A program made the translations under genes and the position numbers. From Enterobacter vonholyi (GTDB taxonomy: Bacteria; Pseudomonadota; Gammaproteobacteria; Enterobacterales; Enterobacteriaceae), in the NCBI RefSeq assembly GCF_008364555.1, contig NZ_VTUC01000008.1:64001-128000 (forward strand): DNA of 64,000 nucleotides, read 5' to 3'. The notes below the pieces were generated by a model, which had not been told where the DNA came from, searched no databases, and saw nothing but the letters and a program-made list of their open reading frames with translations. Shown here one piece after another: positions 1-9,035 of this stretch. How positions within the stretch are numbered: position 1 is the stretch's first letter; each line of letters starts with the position of its first letter.

Positions 1-83
1 CCTTGTTCCTCAGTCAGTTAAAAGTCCCTTCCAACATCAATGACTTTAAAATTTGAGTCAACCGCTATTTTTTGCAAAAAGTA

Positions 84-118
84 TTGGACAAGTGCGAATG
101 AGAATGATTATTATTGCT
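84..118 (+). promoter_or_regulatory. ryhB promoter with overlapping Fur box
   Basis: A TTGGAC -35 (84-89) and GATTAT -10 (106-111) are spaced by 16 bases and lie just before the RyhB start. The A/T-rich tract GAATGAGAATGATTATTATT (96-115) overlaps the -10 and resembles repeated GATAAT Fur hexamers. Repression by iron-loaded Fur is the known control of ryhB; the site here is inferred from that match. Confidence 0.8.
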
Positions 119-120
119 CT

Positions 121-215
121 GCGTTCAGGAAGACCGCTACGGGAACCTGAAAGCACGACATTGCTCACATTGCTTCCAGTATTACTTTAGCCAGCTTTTA
201 GCTGGCTTTTTTTTT
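121..215 (+). ncRNA. ryhB: RyhB iron-sparing small RNA
   Basis: The transcript region matches E. coli RyhB through its conserved core (CCTGAAAGCACGACATTGCT at 147-166, followed by TCACATTGCTTCC). It ends in a terminator stem AGCCAGC/GCTGGCT with a T run (189-215). RyhB is an Hfq-dependent RNA made under iron limitation that base-pairs with mRNAs of iron-using proteins and lowers their translation. Its position directly upstream of and codirectional with yhhX is the same as in E. coli. The 5' stem differs from E. coli at several bases, but the pairing core is intact. The start is set by homology. Confidence 0.93.
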
Positions 216-255
216 GTTATGGTTAGACTCAGTAACCTTCCAAAAGGACTGAGCC

Positions 256-1293
256 ATGACACTACATTGCGCATTTATTGGATTTGGTAAAAGTACGACC
301 CGCTATCACCTGCCGTATGTTCTTAACCGCAAAGACAGCTGGCATGTGGCCCATATCTACCGCCGCCGCGCGAAGCCGGAAGAGCAATCTCCGCAGTACT
401 CCCACATCCACTTCACCTGCGATCTCGACGAGGTGCTTAACGACCCACAGGTGAAGCTGGTGATTGTCTGCACCCACGCCGACAGCCATTTTGACTATGC
501 CAAACGCGCGCTCAATGCGGGTAAAAACGTGCTGGTAGAAAAGCCGTTCACCCCGACTATCGCCGAAGCGAAGGAACTGTTTACGCTGGCGAAAAGTCAA
601 GGCCTGACCGTTACGCCATATCAGAACCGGCGCTTTGACAGCTGCTTCCTGACGGCGAAAAAAGCGATTGAAAGCGGCAAGCTCGGCAACATCGTGGAAA
701 TCGAAAGTCACTTCGATTACTACCGTCCTGTGGCGGAAACGCAACCCGGACTGCCTCAGGATGGTTCGTTCTATGGTCTGGGCGTGCACACCATGGACCA
801 GATCATCTCCCTGTTTGGCCGCCCGGACCACGTGGCGTATGACATTCGCAGCCTGCGCAACAAAGCCAATCCGGACGATACCTTCGAAGCCCAGCTGTTC
901 TACGGCGACATGAAGGCCATCGTCAAAACCAGCCACCTGGTGAAGATCGACTACCCGAAATTTATCGTTCACGGTACCCGGGGTTCGTTCATTAAGTACG
1001 GCATTGACCAGCAGGAGACCAGCCTGAAGGCCAACATCATGCCGGGCGAGCCGGGCTTTGCGGCGGACGATTCCGTGGGCGTGCTGGAGTATGTGAACAA
1101 CGAGGGCGTGACGGTCAAAGAAACGCTGAAGCCGGAAATCGGCGACTATGGCCGCGTCTACGATGCGCTGTTTGAGACCCTCACAAACGGCACGGCGAAT
1201 TACGTCAAGGAATCTGACGTTCTGACCAACCTGGAAATCCTTGAGCGGTCCTTCGAGCAGGCTTCTCCTGCCACGATAACCCTTGCGAAATAA
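256..1293 (+). CDS. yhhX: Gfo/Idh/MocA-family oxidoreductase YhhX
   Basis: This 345-residue protein is a full-length YhhX. It has an N-terminal Rossmann NAD(P)-binding fold (FIGFGKSTTRYHLPYV, about residues 7-22), the family EKP motif at 95-97 and a C-terminal alpha/beta substrate domain. The family oxidises or reduces sugar-like substrates in the cytoplasm, but no substrate is established for YhhX. ATG 256 follows an AAAAGGA ribosome site at 242-248. It lies 40 bases after the RyhB terminator, and yhhW follows in the same direction as in E. coli. Confidence 0.93.
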   Translation: MTLHCAFIGFGKSTTRYHLPYVLNRKDSWHVAHIYRRRAKPEEQSPQYSHIHFTCDLDEVLNDPQVKLVIVCTHADSHFDYAKRALNAGKNVLVEKPFTPTIAEAKELFTLAKSQGLTVTPYQNRRFDSCFLTAKKAIESGKLGNIVEIESHFDYYRPVAETQPGLPQDGSFYGLGVHTMDQIISLFGRPDHVAYDIRSLRNKANPDDTFEAQLFYGDMKAIVKTSHLVKIDYPKFIVHGTRGSFIKYGIDQQETSLKANIMPGEPGFAADDSVGVLEYVNNEGVTVKETLKPEIGDYGRVYDALFETLTNGTANYVKESDVLTNLEILERSFEQASPATITLAK

Positions 1294-1302
1294 GCAAAAA
1301 CG

Positions 1303-1342
1303 GCTCCTCTGTGCTTGTTCATAATTTTTGAACAGAGGAGTC
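1303..1342 (+). terminator. Hairpin between yhhX and yhhW
   Basis: CTCCTCTGT (1304-1312) pairs with ACAGAGGAG (1332-1340), and the loop can extend the stem through TTCA/TGAA. The tail is only CAATTTTC, so it may be a weak terminator or an mRNA stabiliser. Confidence 0.5.
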
Positions 1343-1416
1343 AATTTTCACCCTCTATGATCCCAGACCGTTTGCGTCCACACTTACTCCATCGAAACGA
1401 ACTGAGGGTGAAAACA

Positions 1417-2112
1417 ATGATCTACTTACGCAAAGCAAACGAACGTGGTCACGCGAATCATGGCTGGCTGGACTCATGGCATTCATTCTCGTTTGCCGAC
1501 TACTACGACCCGAACTTCATGGGCTTCTCCGCGCTGCGCGTGATTAACGACGACGTGATTGATGCAGGGCAGGGCTTCGGTACTCACCCGCACAAAGACA
1601 TGGAAATCCTGACCTACGTGCTGGAAGGGGCGGTTGAGCACCAGGACAGCATGGGCAACAAAGAGCAGGTTCCGGCGGGCGAGTTCCAGATTATGAGCGC
1701 GGGTACCGGGGTGCGTCACTCCGAGTACAACCCGAGCAAAACGGAAAAACTGCACCTGTATCAAATCTGGATCATTCCAGAAGAGACCGGCATCACGCCG
1801 CGCTACGAGCAGCGCCGCTTCGACGCGAAACAGGGCAAACAGCTGGTGCTCTCCCCGGATGCGCGTGAAGGTTCCCTGAAGGTGCATCAGGATATGGAGC
1901 TGTACCGCTGGGCGCTGGCAAAAGACGAACAGTCTGTCCATCAGATTGCCGCCAACCGCCGCGTCTGGATCCAGGTGGTGAAAGGTGAGGTGTCCATTAA
2001 TGGCACCAAAGCAACTACCGCCGATGGTCTGGCCATCTGGGATGAGCAGGCGCTCTCCGTGCACGCCGACAGCGACAGTGAAATCCTGCTGTTTGACCTG
2101 CCGCCGGTGTAA
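1417..2112 (+). CDS. yhhW: Pirin-family quercetin 2,3-dioxygenase YhhW
   Basis: A 231-residue bicupin matching E. coli YhhW in length. The pirin metal site is intact: His57, His59 (THPHK), His101 and Glu103 (RHSEY). E. coli YhhW binds a metal here and cleaves quercetin in vitro; its physiological role is unknown. The frame stays open upstream to 1315, but ATG 1417 is chosen because it gives the family N-terminus MIYLRKANERG and follows GAGGGTG at 1404-1410. It is cytoplasmic, with no signal peptide. The yhhX-yhhW order is as in E. coli. Confidence 0.92.
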   Translation: MIYLRKANERGHANHGWLDSWHSFSFADYYDPNFMGFSALRVINDDVIDAGQGFGTHPHKDMEILTYVLEGAVEHQDSMGNKEQVPAGEFQIMSAGTGVRHSEYNPSKTEKLHLYQIWIIPEETGITPRYEQRRFDAKQGKQLVLSPDAREGSLKVHQDMELYRWALAKDEQSVHQIAANRRVWIQVVKGEVSINGTKATTADGLAIWDEQALSVHADSDSEILLFDLPPV

Positions 2113-2128
2113 TAAAACATAAATAAAT

Positions 2129-2166
2129 CCCCATCCTTCCCTTTCACAGGGGAAGGATGGGCTTTG
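2129..2166 (+). terminator. Terminator hairpin after yhhW
   Basis: A perfect stem CCCCATCCTTCCC / GGGGAAGGATGGG pairs 2130-2141 with 2149-2161, with a short loop and a weak CTTTG tail. It separates yhhW from gntR. Confidence 0.65.
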
Positions 2167-2213
2167 TCCGTGGTAAACTGAGCAAATCTCTCACTTCAAG
2201 ATTTCTCAGGACG

Positions 2214-3209
2214 ATGAAAAAGAAACGCCCCGTACTTCAGGATGTCGCCGATCGCGTCGGTGTGACCAAAATGACGGTCAGCCGTTTTTTACGTAACCCG
2301 GAGCAGGTTTCCGTGGCGTTACGTGGCAAGATTGCCGCTGCCCTTGATGAACTGGGTTATATCCCCAACCGCGCGCCCGATATTCTCTCGAATGCGACCA
2401 GCCGCGCGGTGGGCGTTCTGCTTCCTTCCCTGACCAACCAGGTTTTCGCCGAAGTATTACGGGGAATCGAAAGCGTCACCGATGCTTTTGGTTATCAGAC
2501 CATGCTCGCCCACTACGGGTACAAGCCGGAGCTGGAAGAGGAGCGACTTGAATCGATGCTTTCCTGGAACATCGACGGCCTGATTTTAACCGAACGTACC
2601 CACACTGCCCGTACGCTCAAAATGATCGAAGTGGCCGGTATCCCGGTGGTAGAACTGATGGACAGCCAGTCGCCGTGCCTCGACATCGCCGTTGGGTTCG
2701 ATAACTTCGAAGCGGCGCGCCAGATGACGGCGGCTATCATCGCCCGCGGGCATCGTCATATCGCCTATCTGGGTGCGCGTCTTGATGAACGTACTATCAT
2801 CAAACAGAAGGGATACGAGCAGGCGATGCTCGACGCGAACTTAACCCCGTACAGCGTGATGGTGGAGCAGTCCTCTTCCTATACGTCGGGTATTGAGCTG
2901 ATGCGTCAGGCGCGACGCGAGTATCCGCAACTGGACGGTATTTTCTGTACCAACGATGACCTTGCGGTCGGCGCAGCATTTGAGTGTCAGCGTCTGGGGC
3001 TGAAGATCCCTGATGATATGGCGATCGCCGGTTTCCACGGCCACGACATTGGCCAGGTGATGGAGCCGCGTCTGGCGAGCGTCCTGACGCCGCGTGAACG
3101 TATGGGCCGCATTGGCGCAGAACGCCTGCTGGCGCGCATTCGTGGCGAGACGGTGACCCCGAAAATGTTAGATTTAGGTTTCACCTTGTCACCGGGTGGA
3201 TCTATTTGA
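2214..3209 (+). CDS. gntR: LacI-family gluconate repressor GntR
   Basis: A 331-residue LacI/GalR-type repressor, near identical to E. coli GntR over its length. The N-terminal helix-turn-helix (about residues 7-26, DVADRVGVTKMTVSRFL) binds DNA, and residues of about 60-331 form the periplasmic-binding-like gluconate sensor. It represses gluconate uptake and the gntK/gntU genes until gluconate is present. An open frame extends 19 codons upstream (to 2157), but that start lies inside the preceding hairpin. ATG 2214 has TCAGGA upstream and gives the known MKKKRPVLQD start. It stands directly before gntK, its target. Confidence 0.96.
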   Translation: MKKKRPVLQDVADRVGVTKMTVSRFLRNPEQVSVALRGKIAAALDELGYIPNRAPDILSNATSRAVGVLLPSLTNQVFAEVLRGIESVTDAFGYQTMLAHYGYKPELEEERLESMLSWNIDGLILTERTHTARTLKMIEVAGIPVVELMDSQSPCLDIAVGFDNFEAARQMTAAIIARGHRHIAYLGARLDERTIIKQKGYEQAMLDANLTPYSVMVEQSSSYTSGIELMRQARREYPQLDGIFCTNDDLAVGAAFECQRLGLKIPDDMAIAGFHGHDIGQVMEPRLASVLTPRERMGRIGAERLLARIRGETVTPKMLDLGFTLSPGGSI

Positions 3210-3215
3210 ACTGAC

Positions 3216-3237
3216 AAATTTGAAGTAGCTCACACTT
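3216..3237 (+). promoter_or_regulatory. CRP-binding site for gntKU
   Basis: TTTGA-N6-TCACA (3219-3234) matches the CRP consensus at 9 of 10 key positions. It lies about 110 bases before the gntK start. E. coli gntKU is known to be catabolite-repressed; the assignment here is by sequence. Confidence 0.6.
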
Positions 3238-3288
3238 ATTCACTTCGCGCACGTTTGGATATTGCTTCTCTTTTGCCCCGGCAGGACA

Positions 3289-3316
3289 ATGTTACCGATA
3301 ACTGTTACCCGTAACA
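3289..3316 (+). promoter_or_regulatory. Two adjacent GntR operators
   Basis: ATGTTACCGATAAC (3289-3302) and TGTTACCCGTAACA (3303-3316) are adjoining palindromes of the GntR type (ATGTTA-N4-TAACAT). They end 19 bases before the gntK start codon, so bound repressor should block gntKU transcription. Confidence 0.8.
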
Positions 3317-3335
3317 ATTGACTGAGGGACACCCT

Positions 3336-3863
3336 TTGAGCACGACTAATCACGATCACCACGTCTACGTCCTGATGGGCGTTTCCGGTAGCGGGAAATC
3401 AGCCGTGGCCAGCGAAGTGGCGCATCAACTCCAGGCTGCGTTTCTTGATGGCGACTTCCTCCATCCGCGCAGCAACATCATGAAAATGGCCTCCGGCGAG
3501 CCGCTGAACGATGACGACCGCAAACCGTGGTTGCAGGCGCTAAATGACGCCGCGTTCGCTATGCAGCGTACCAATAAAGTCTCCCTGATCGTCTGCTCCG
3601 CGCTGAAAAAAACCTACCGCGACCTGCTGCGTGACGGCAACCCGAATCTCTCTTTCATCTACCTGAAAGGGGATTTCGAGGTGATTGAAAGCCGCCTGAA
3701 GGCGCGTAAAGGTCACTTCTTCAAAACCCAGATGCTGGTAACGCAGTTCGAAGCGCTGCAGGAGCCGGGTGAAGACGAGAAAGACGTCTTAGTGGTTGAT
3801 ATCGATCAGTCACTGGAGGGTGTTGTTGCCAGCACCATCGAGGTCATTAATAAAAGGCAGTAA
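3336..3863 (+). CDS. gntK: Thermoresistant gluconokinase GntK
   Basis: GntK phosphorylates gluconate with ATP to 6-phosphogluconate, feeding the Entner-Doudoroff and pentose phosphate routes. The 175-residue protein has a P-loop GVSGSGKS at 15-22 and matches E. coli GntK in length. The start is TTG 3336, giving MSTTNHDHH, preceded by GAGGGAC at 3324-3330; a second TTG at 3318 would add six residues not found in the family. gntU follows after three bases, so the two are an operon under GntR and probably CRP. Confidence 0.95.
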   Translation: MSTTNHDHHVYVLMGVSGSGKSAVASEVAHQLQAAFLDGDFLHPRSNIMKMASGEPLNDDDRKPWLQALNDAAFAMQRTNKVSLIVCSALKKTYRDLLRDGNPNLSFIYLKGDFEVIESRLKARKGHFFKTQMLVTQFEALQEPGEDEKDVLVVDIDQSLEGVVASTIEVINKRQ

Positions 3864-3866
3864 GTT

Positions 3867-5207
3867 TTGAGTACATTAACGCTAGTTTTGACAGCAGTGG
3901 GTTCGGTATTGCTGCTGCTGTTTTTAGTGATGAAGGCGCGTATGCACGCCTTTGTTGCTTTGATGGTGGTTTCTATTGGCGCAGGTCTCTTTTCCGGTAT
4001 GCCGCTCGACAAGATCGCCGCGACAATGGAAAAAGGGATGGGCGGAACGCTGGGCTTCCTGGCGATTGTGGTCGCGCTGGGCGCGATGTTTGGCAAGATT
4101 TTGCACGAGACGGGCGCGGTCGACCAGATTGCCGTTAAGATGCTGAAATCCTTTGGCCACAGCCGTGCGCACTACGCGATTGGCCTGGCGGGCCTGATTT
4201 GCGCGCTGCCGCTGTTCTTTGAAGTGGCCGTTGTGTTGCTGATAAGCGTCGCGTTCTCCATGGCGCGCCATACCGGCACAAACCTCGTGAAGCTGGTTAT
4301 TCCACTGTTTGCGGGCGTTGCGGCGGCCGCAGCGTTTCTGCTGCCGGGGCCTGCACCGATGCTGCTGGCGTCCCAGATGCACGCCGACTTTGGCTGGATG
4401 ATCCTGATAGGCCTGTGCGCGGCAATTCCGGGAATGATTATCGCCGGCCCGCTCTGGGGTAACTTCATCAGCCGTTACGTTGAGCTGCATATTCCGGACG
4501 ACATCACCGAGCCGCACCTGGGCGAGGGCAAAATGCCGTCCTTCGGCTTCAGCCTGTCGCTGATCCTGCTCCCGCTGGTTCTCGTGGGTCTGAAAACCAT
4601 CGCCGCGCGCTTTGTGCCGGTGGGTTCTACCGCGTACGAATGGTTTGAGTTCATCGGTCACCCGTTCACGGCGATCCTGGTGGCGTGCCTGGTGGCGATT
4701 TACGGCCTGGCGATGCGTCAGGGGATGCCAAAAGACCGGGTGATGGAGATCTGCGGTGCCGCGCTGCAGCCTGCGGGTATTATCCTGCTGGTGATTGGTG
4801 CCGGCGGCGTGTTCAAGCAGGTACTGGTGGATTCCGGCGTGGGTCCGGCTCTGGGCGAAGCGCTGACCGGGATGGGCCTGCCGATTGCGGTAACCTGTTT
4901 CGTACTGGCCGCGGCGGTACGTATCATTCAGGGTTCCGCAACCGTGGCGTGTTTAACCGCCGTGGGTCTGGTGATGCCGGTGATTGAACAGCTGAACTAT
5001 TCCGGTGCGCAGATGGCCGCGCTCTCTATCTGTATCGCGGGCGGTTCGATTGTGGTCTCTCACGTTAACGACGCCGGCTTCTGGCTGTTCGGTAAGTTTA
5101 CCGGTGCTACCGAAGCGCAAACTCTGAAAACCTGGACGCTGATGGAAACCATACTCGGCACGACGGGTGCGATTGTCGGGATGATAGCCTTTACACTGCT
5201 GAGCTGA
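3867..5207 (+). CDS. gntU: Low-affinity gluconate permease GntU
   Basis: A 446-residue GntP-family inner-membrane transporter with about 12-14 hydrophobic segments, the same length as E. coli GntU. It imports gluconate with protons, supplying GntK. It starts at TTG 3867, three bases after the gntK stop, which suggests translational coupling; the next in-frame ATG would delete the first membrane segment. In E. coli yhgN and asd lie beyond gntU, whereas here plsB does. Confidence 0.95.
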   Translation: MSTLTLVLTAVGSVLLLLFLVMKARMHAFVALMVVSIGAGLFSGMPLDKIAATMEKGMGGTLGFLAIVVALGAMFGKILHETGAVDQIAVKMLKSFGHSRAHYAIGLAGLICALPLFFEVAVVLLISVAFSMARHTGTNLVKLVIPLFAGVAAAAAFLLPGPAPMLLASQMHADFGWMILIGLCAAIPGMIIAGPLWGNFISRYVELHIPDDITEPHLGEGKMPSFGFSLSLILLPLVLVGLKTIAARFVPVGSTAYEWFEFIGHPFTAILVACLVAIYGLAMRQGMPKDRVMEICGAALQPAGIILLVIGAGGVFKQVLVDSGVGPALGEALTGMGLPIAVTCFVLAAAVRIIQGSATVACLTAVGLVMPVIEQLNYSGAQMAALSICIAGGSIVVSHVNDAGFWLFGKFTGATEAQTLKTWTLMETILGTTGAIVGMIAFTLLS

Positions 5208-5237
5208 ATGCGGTGATTTGACCAGGCTCAAAAATAA

Positions 5238-5306
5238 GGCCCGGTAGCGTAAGCGCTTACCGGGCCTTTTTATTATCCAGGGCGTCAGGCCGGGCCATAA
5301 CCCGGC
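5238..5306. terminator. Bidirectional terminator and REP-like palindromes between gntU and plsB
   Basis: GGCCCGGTAGCG / CGCTTACCGGGCC (5238-5265) forms a strong stem followed by CTTTTTATT. A second hairpin GCCGGG-CCATAA-CCCGGC sits at 5289-5306. Both genes end here, so the first stem can serve gntU and the pair can serve plsB. The stem sequence resembles REP elements. Confidence 0.7.
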
Positions 5307-5312
5307 ATTGCG

Positions 5313-7733
5313 TTACTCGCCCTGCGTGGCGCTCTCAATCGTCAAACGCACGTCCGAGGTAATCAGCTCTGCCAGCATCTGGTACACCTTCAGCGTCTCT
5401 TCCGGTTCGGCATCGCCCGTATCGCTGATGAAGCCTTCATCGCGCAGCGTCAGCACCAGAGAACTGAAGACTGCTTTGTCGAAGAATTCAGGGGCGTTAA
5501 TGCCGTGCAAAACGGACAGACGCTGGGCCAGCGTCCGGCTTTCTTTCTCCAGCGTACCGCGGTTGATAGACGGGTTCGCACTCAGCAGCCAGAACGTAAT
5601 GGCGTAGCGCTGCAGCGTTTCACGCGCACCGGCCGCCAGCAGCTGCAGGGTACGGGAGCGTGATGGATTGATGTGCAGCTCGTCGTCTGAAACGGTGATC
5701 AGCCCCTGGCGACGCATCTCTTCCGTCATCTTATCCAGTTCTGTCGCCAGCTCATCCCTACTCCAGCGCAGGAACAGCTCCGCTTTCAGCATCGGATAGA
5801 TGGTCTCAAGATGGCGCAGTAGCTCCTGACGGGAAATATGTCGATGCTGGGTAATAATGGCGGCCATTAGCGACGGCAGCATCAGCATATGCGTGATGTT
5901 GTTGCGGTAGTAGGTCATCAGCACCGCCTGCTCGCGCGGCAGAATGATGATGTCGCCGATCGTGTCCTTTTCGACTTCAAACTTATTCATCTGAAGCGCG
6001 TGATCGATAAGCTCACTGGCGGTCGCAGAAGGTACGGTCGAATCAACCGAATACGGTACGTTCCGCATCATATCCAGATAGCAATCCAGCTGCTCTGTGA
6101 GCTGTTCACGGGTCAGCGAGCGCTGGCGCGAAGCCAGAAGCGCCGTACAGCACAGGTTCATGGCGTTAGCCGCACCGGCGTTGTTAATGCGCACCATCAG
6201 CTCGGACGCGATGCCGTTAACCGTTGGCGTCAGCCAGGCCGGACGCACCGCTTCGATAGGATCGATGGACTCGCGCCACTCCGGAACGTGATGGTTCAGG
6301 TACGTCATCAGCGGCATCGGCTCGCCGAAGTTAACGTAGCCCTGACCAAGATTGCGCAACTTGCTCAAGCCGCGCAGCATCTGCGGCAGGCTCTCTTTCT
6401 CTTTGGTCGCGCCACGCAGCTCTTTCGCGTACGTGCCCACTTCCATCACGTGCTCGTAGCCAATGTAGATAGGCACCAGCGTGATCGGACGGGTACCTCC
6501 GCGCAGCATGGCCTGGATGGTCATCGACAGCGTGCCGGTCTTCGGATCGAGCAGACGACCGGTACGGGAACGCCCGCCTTCAACGAAGTACTCCACGGAA
6601 TAGCCGCGGCTGAACAGCTCGCCCAGATACTCGCGGAACACGGTAGAGTAGAGCTTGTTGCCCTTGAAGGTACGACGAATAAAGAACGCGCCCAGGCGAC
6701 GGAAGATTGGGCCCGCCGGCCAGAAGTTCAGGTTGATACCGGCAGCAATGTGCGGTGGTACCAGCCCCTGGTGATAGAGCACGTAGGAGAGAAGCAGATA
6801 GTCCATGTGGCTGCGGTGGCAGGGGACATAGACAATCTCATGGCCATCATGCGCCAGCTGACGCACGCGCTCGGCGTTATGGACGTTGATGCCCTGATAA
6901 AGGCGGTTCCACGTAAAGCCGAGAATACGATCGGAAAGGCGAATCATCTCGTAAGAGAAGTTCGCTGCAATCTCTTCCATCAGCGCAATGGCGTTCTGCT
7001 GGGCTTTCTCATGCGAAATTTTCTTGCTGCGCGCTTCATCTTCAACGGCGCGGGCAATCGCTTTGGAAGCCAGCAGCTTGTTGAACAGATCCTGACGCGC
7101 CGGGAGGCGTGGCCCTACGGCAGCCAGGCGCTGACGGGCGAAGTGCATACGCGCCACGCGCGCCAGTTTTTGCGCGATGATCTTGTCGGTGCCGTGCTCG
7201 TCCGCCATGCGACGCAGCGAAACAGAAGGGGAGAAACGCACAAAGCTGTCGCGTCCCAGCCAGGAGACCGCGAAGAACTTCTGGATGCCGTTAAGCATGC
7301 GCAGCGGCGGGTTCTCTTCACCTTTTTCGCGGCCCGGACGACGACCAAACATCACCGATACCGGCACCATCTGCACATCCAGATCGGGATTGCTGCGGTG
7401 CAGGTCGAGATAGTCATGGAACAGCTTGATGGACTCTTCTTTCGGCGTGTAATAGGTAAACACGCGCGGCCCGCCGTGGATGAACACGTAGCGCGGCAGC
7501 AGCGTGCCGTCAACTTCCAGCGGTTCAAGCGGATCTGGTAAGTCATGCGCCAGACACTGGGCGCGAAGCGTCAGTAAGTCAGCCTTCGAGTTATAAGGCA
7601 AAACGTACATAATGGGACGCGACGTATCGAGCCCCAGTTCCAGCGCGGGTTCTGCTGGGATAGACTTGCTTTTTACCAGGATGCTTAATGGTAAATTAAG
7701 TAATTTGTAGTAAATTCGTGGCCAGCCGGACAT
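5313..7733 (-). CDS. plsB: Glycerol-3-phosphate acyltransferase PlsB
   Basis: PlsB transfers the fatty acyl group from acyl-CoA or acyl-ACP to sn-glycerol 3-phosphate at the inner membrane, the first step of phospholipid synthesis. The protein has 806 residues, one fewer than E. coli. The catalytic HX4D box (HRSHMD, near residue 305) and the substrate-binding block around VEGGRSRTG are present. The open frame extends 21 codons further, but ATG at 7731-7733 gives the family start [10 protein letters not shown]. It diverges from dgkA, as in E. coli, but its downstream neighbour is gntU instead of ubiA. Confidence 0.97.
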   Translation of the reverse strand: MSGWPRIYYKLLNLPLSILVKSKSIPAEPALELGLDTSRPIMYVLPYNSKADLLTLRAQCLAHDLPDPLEPLEVDGTLLPRYVFIHGGPRVFTYYTPKEESIKLFHDYLDLHRSNPDLDVQMVPVSVMFGRRPGREKGEENPPLRMLNGIQKFFAVSWLGRDSFVRFSPSVSLRRMADEHGTDKIIAQKLARVARMHFARQRLAAVGPRLPARQDLFNKLLASKAIARAVEDEARSKKISHEKAQQNAIALMEEIAANFSYEMIRLSDRILGFTWNRLYQGINVHNAERVRQLAHDGHEIVYVPCHRSHMDYLLLSYVLYHQGLVPPHIAAGINLNFWPAGPIFRRLGAFFIRRTFKGNKLYSTVFREYLGELFSRGYSVEYFVEGGRSRTGRLLDPKTGTLSMTIQAMLRGGTRPITLVPIYIGYEHVMEVGTYAKELRGATKEKESLPQMLRGLSKLRNLGQGYVNFGEPMPLMTYLNHHVPEWRESIDPIEAVRPAWLTPTVNGIASELMVRINNAGAANAMNLCCTALLASRQRSLTREQLTEQLDCYLDMMRNVPYSVDSTVPSATASELIDHALQMNKFEVEKDTIGDIIILPREQAVLMTYYRNNITHMLMLPSLMAAIITQHRHISRQELLRHLETIYPMLKAELFLRWSRDELATELDKMTEEMRRQGLITVSDDELHINPSRSRTLQLLAAGARETLQRYAITFWLLSANPSINRGTLEKESRTLAQRLSVLHGINAPEFFDKAVFSSLVLTLRDEGFISDTGDAEPEETLKVYQMLAELITSDVRLTIESATQGE

Positions 7734-7887
7734 AAACGATGTAAAGCCTCTGGTTAATAATGCAATTGCGGCGCAAGGATAACAGAAAGCGCGCAAAATT
7801 TCTGTTGTTACCCGTCATACTTCAGGCTGTAGCGAAACGCGCTACGGCCCCTGTTACTGACGCTCTTTTTTAAAAAAGGTTCTTTTA

Positions 7888-8256
7888 ATGGCCAATAATA
7901 CCACTGGGTTAACACGTATCATCAAAGCCGCCGGCTATTCATGGAAAGGTTTCCGTGCCGCATGGGCCAACGAGGCCGCGTTTCGCCAGGAGGGCGTCGC
8001 CGCTATCATCGCGGTGATCGTCGCCTGTTTCCTTGATGTTGATGCTATTACCCGCGTACTTCTTATCGGTTCCGTACTTCTGGTGATGATAGTGGAAATT
8101 CTTAATAGCGCTATTGAGGCCGTTGTGGATCGCATCGGTTCCGATTTCCATGAGCTTTCTGGCCGCGCAAAAGACATGGGATCTGCTGCCGTATTACTGG
8201 CGATTATCACTGCCGTTATCACCTGGGTCACGCTGCTTTGGTCACATTTCCGATGA
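7888..8256 (+). CDS. dgkA: Diacylglycerol kinase DgkA
   Basis: A 122-residue inner-membrane enzyme that phosphorylates diacylglycerol to phosphatidate, recycling lipid left over from periplasmic glucan and LPS modification. It has three transmembrane helices; the signature EILNSAIEAVVDR is at 70-82 and the catalytic-region motif SGRAKDMGSAA at 91-101. Length equals E. coli. It starts at ATG 7888, diverges from plsB and precedes lexA. Confidence 0.96.
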   Translation: MANNTTGLTRIIKAAGYSWKGFRAAWANEAAFRQEGVAAIIAVIVACFLDVDAITRVLLIGSVLLVMIVEILNSAIEAVVDRIGSDFHELSGRAKDMGSAAVLLAIITAVITWVTLLWSHFR

Positions 8257-8319
8257 GCCTCGAGGAATAATTAAGTCCCTGGTTTTTTGTGCAGTTTTTG
8301 GTTCCAAAATCGCCTTTGA

Positions 8320-8356
8320 CTGTATATACTCACAGCATAACTGTATATACACCCAG
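8320..8356 (+). promoter_or_regulatory. Tandem SOS boxes of lexA
   Basis: CTGTATATACTCACAG (8320-8335) and CTGTATATACACCCAG (8341-8356) are LexA boxes of the form CTGT-N8-ACAG (the second ends CCAG). They are spaced by five bases, directly before the lexA ribosome site. This is the autorepression arrangement of E. coli lexA. Confidence 0.93.
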
Positions 8357-8364
8357 GGGGCGGA

Positions 8365-8973
8365 ATGAAAGCGTTAACGACCAGGCAGCAAGAGGTGTTT
8401 GATCTCATCCGGGATCATATCGGCCAGACGGGTATGCCACCTACGCGTGCGGAAATCGCGCAGCGTCTGGGTTTCCGTTCTCCGAATGCTGCCGAAGAAC
8501 ACCTGAAAGCGCTGGCGCGTAAAGGCGTGATTGAGATTGTATCAGGCGCGTCACGCGGTATCCGACTGCTGGTAGAAGAAGAGACGGGCATTCCGCTGGT
8601 AGGTCGTGTTGCTGCCGGTGAGCCTTTACTGGCACAGCAGCATATTGAAGGTCATTACCAGGTCGATCCAGCCATGTTCAAGCCGAGCGCTGATTTTCTG
8701 CTGCGCGTTAGCGGCATGTCGATGAAAGACATCGGTATTCTTGACGGCGATCTGCTTGCGGTACATAAAACGCAGGATGTGCGTAACGGCCAGGTGGTTG
8801 TCGCGCGCATTGACGATGAAGTCACCGTCAAACGTCTGAAAAAACAGGGTAACACCGTTCAGTTACTGCCTGAAAACAACGAGTTCACCCCAATTGTGGT
8901 CGATCTCCGCGAACAGAACTTCTCTATCGAAGGTCTGGCAGTAGGCGTGATTCGTAACGGTGAATGGCTGTAA
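8365..8973 (+). CDS. lexA: SOS repressor and autoprotease LexA
   Basis: A 202-residue repressor of the DNA-damage regulon. The winged helix-turn-helix fills residues 1-70. The self-cleavage site Ala84-Gly85 and the catalytic dyad Ser119/Lys156 are all present at the E. coli numbering. RecA filaments trigger its cleavage. AGGGGGCGGA precedes ATG 8365. Two boxes in its own promoter give autoregulation, and dinF follows 62 bases downstream, as in E. coli. Confidence 0.98.
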   Translation: MKALTTRQQEVFDLIRDHIGQTGMPPTRAEIAQRLGFRSPNAAEEHLKALARKGVIEIVSGASRGIRLLVEEETGIPLVGRVAAGEPLLAQQHIEGHYQVDPAMFKPSADFLLRVSGMSMKDIGILDGDLLAVHKTQDVRNGQVVVARIDDEVTVKRLKKQGNTVQLLPENNEFTPIVVDLREQNFSIEGLAVGVIRNGEWL

Positions 8974-8983
8974 TCTCTTCCTG

Positions 8984-9010
8984 ACAGGCTACGCTTCCGC
9001 TGTAGCCTGT
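8984..9010 (+). terminator. Hairpin between lexA and dinF
   Basis: ACAGGCTAC (8984-8992) pairs perfectly with GTAGCCTGT (9002-9010), with a nine-base loop. The downstream TCATCTACCTTTCC is not a clean T run, so it may be a leaky terminator that reduces dinF read-through. Confidence 0.45.
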
Positions 9011-9035
9011 TCATCTACCTTTCCCGGTATTTCGC

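Noticed and set aside
262..1344. 360-codon open frame antisense to yhhX
   Set aside because: It lies almost wholly inside yhhX, has no ribosome site or family similarity, and its Arg/His/Val-rich product is typical of antisense shadows in GC-rich genes.
2157..2213. Longer gntR with 19 extra N-terminal residues
   Set aside because: The upstream start lies inside the yhhW terminator stem, has no ribosome site, and the extra residues are not part of GntR.
5889..7541. 550-codon plus-strand open frame inside plsB
   Set aside because: It is antisense to a confidently identified enzyme, with a composition rich in Arg, His and Gln and no recognisable domain.
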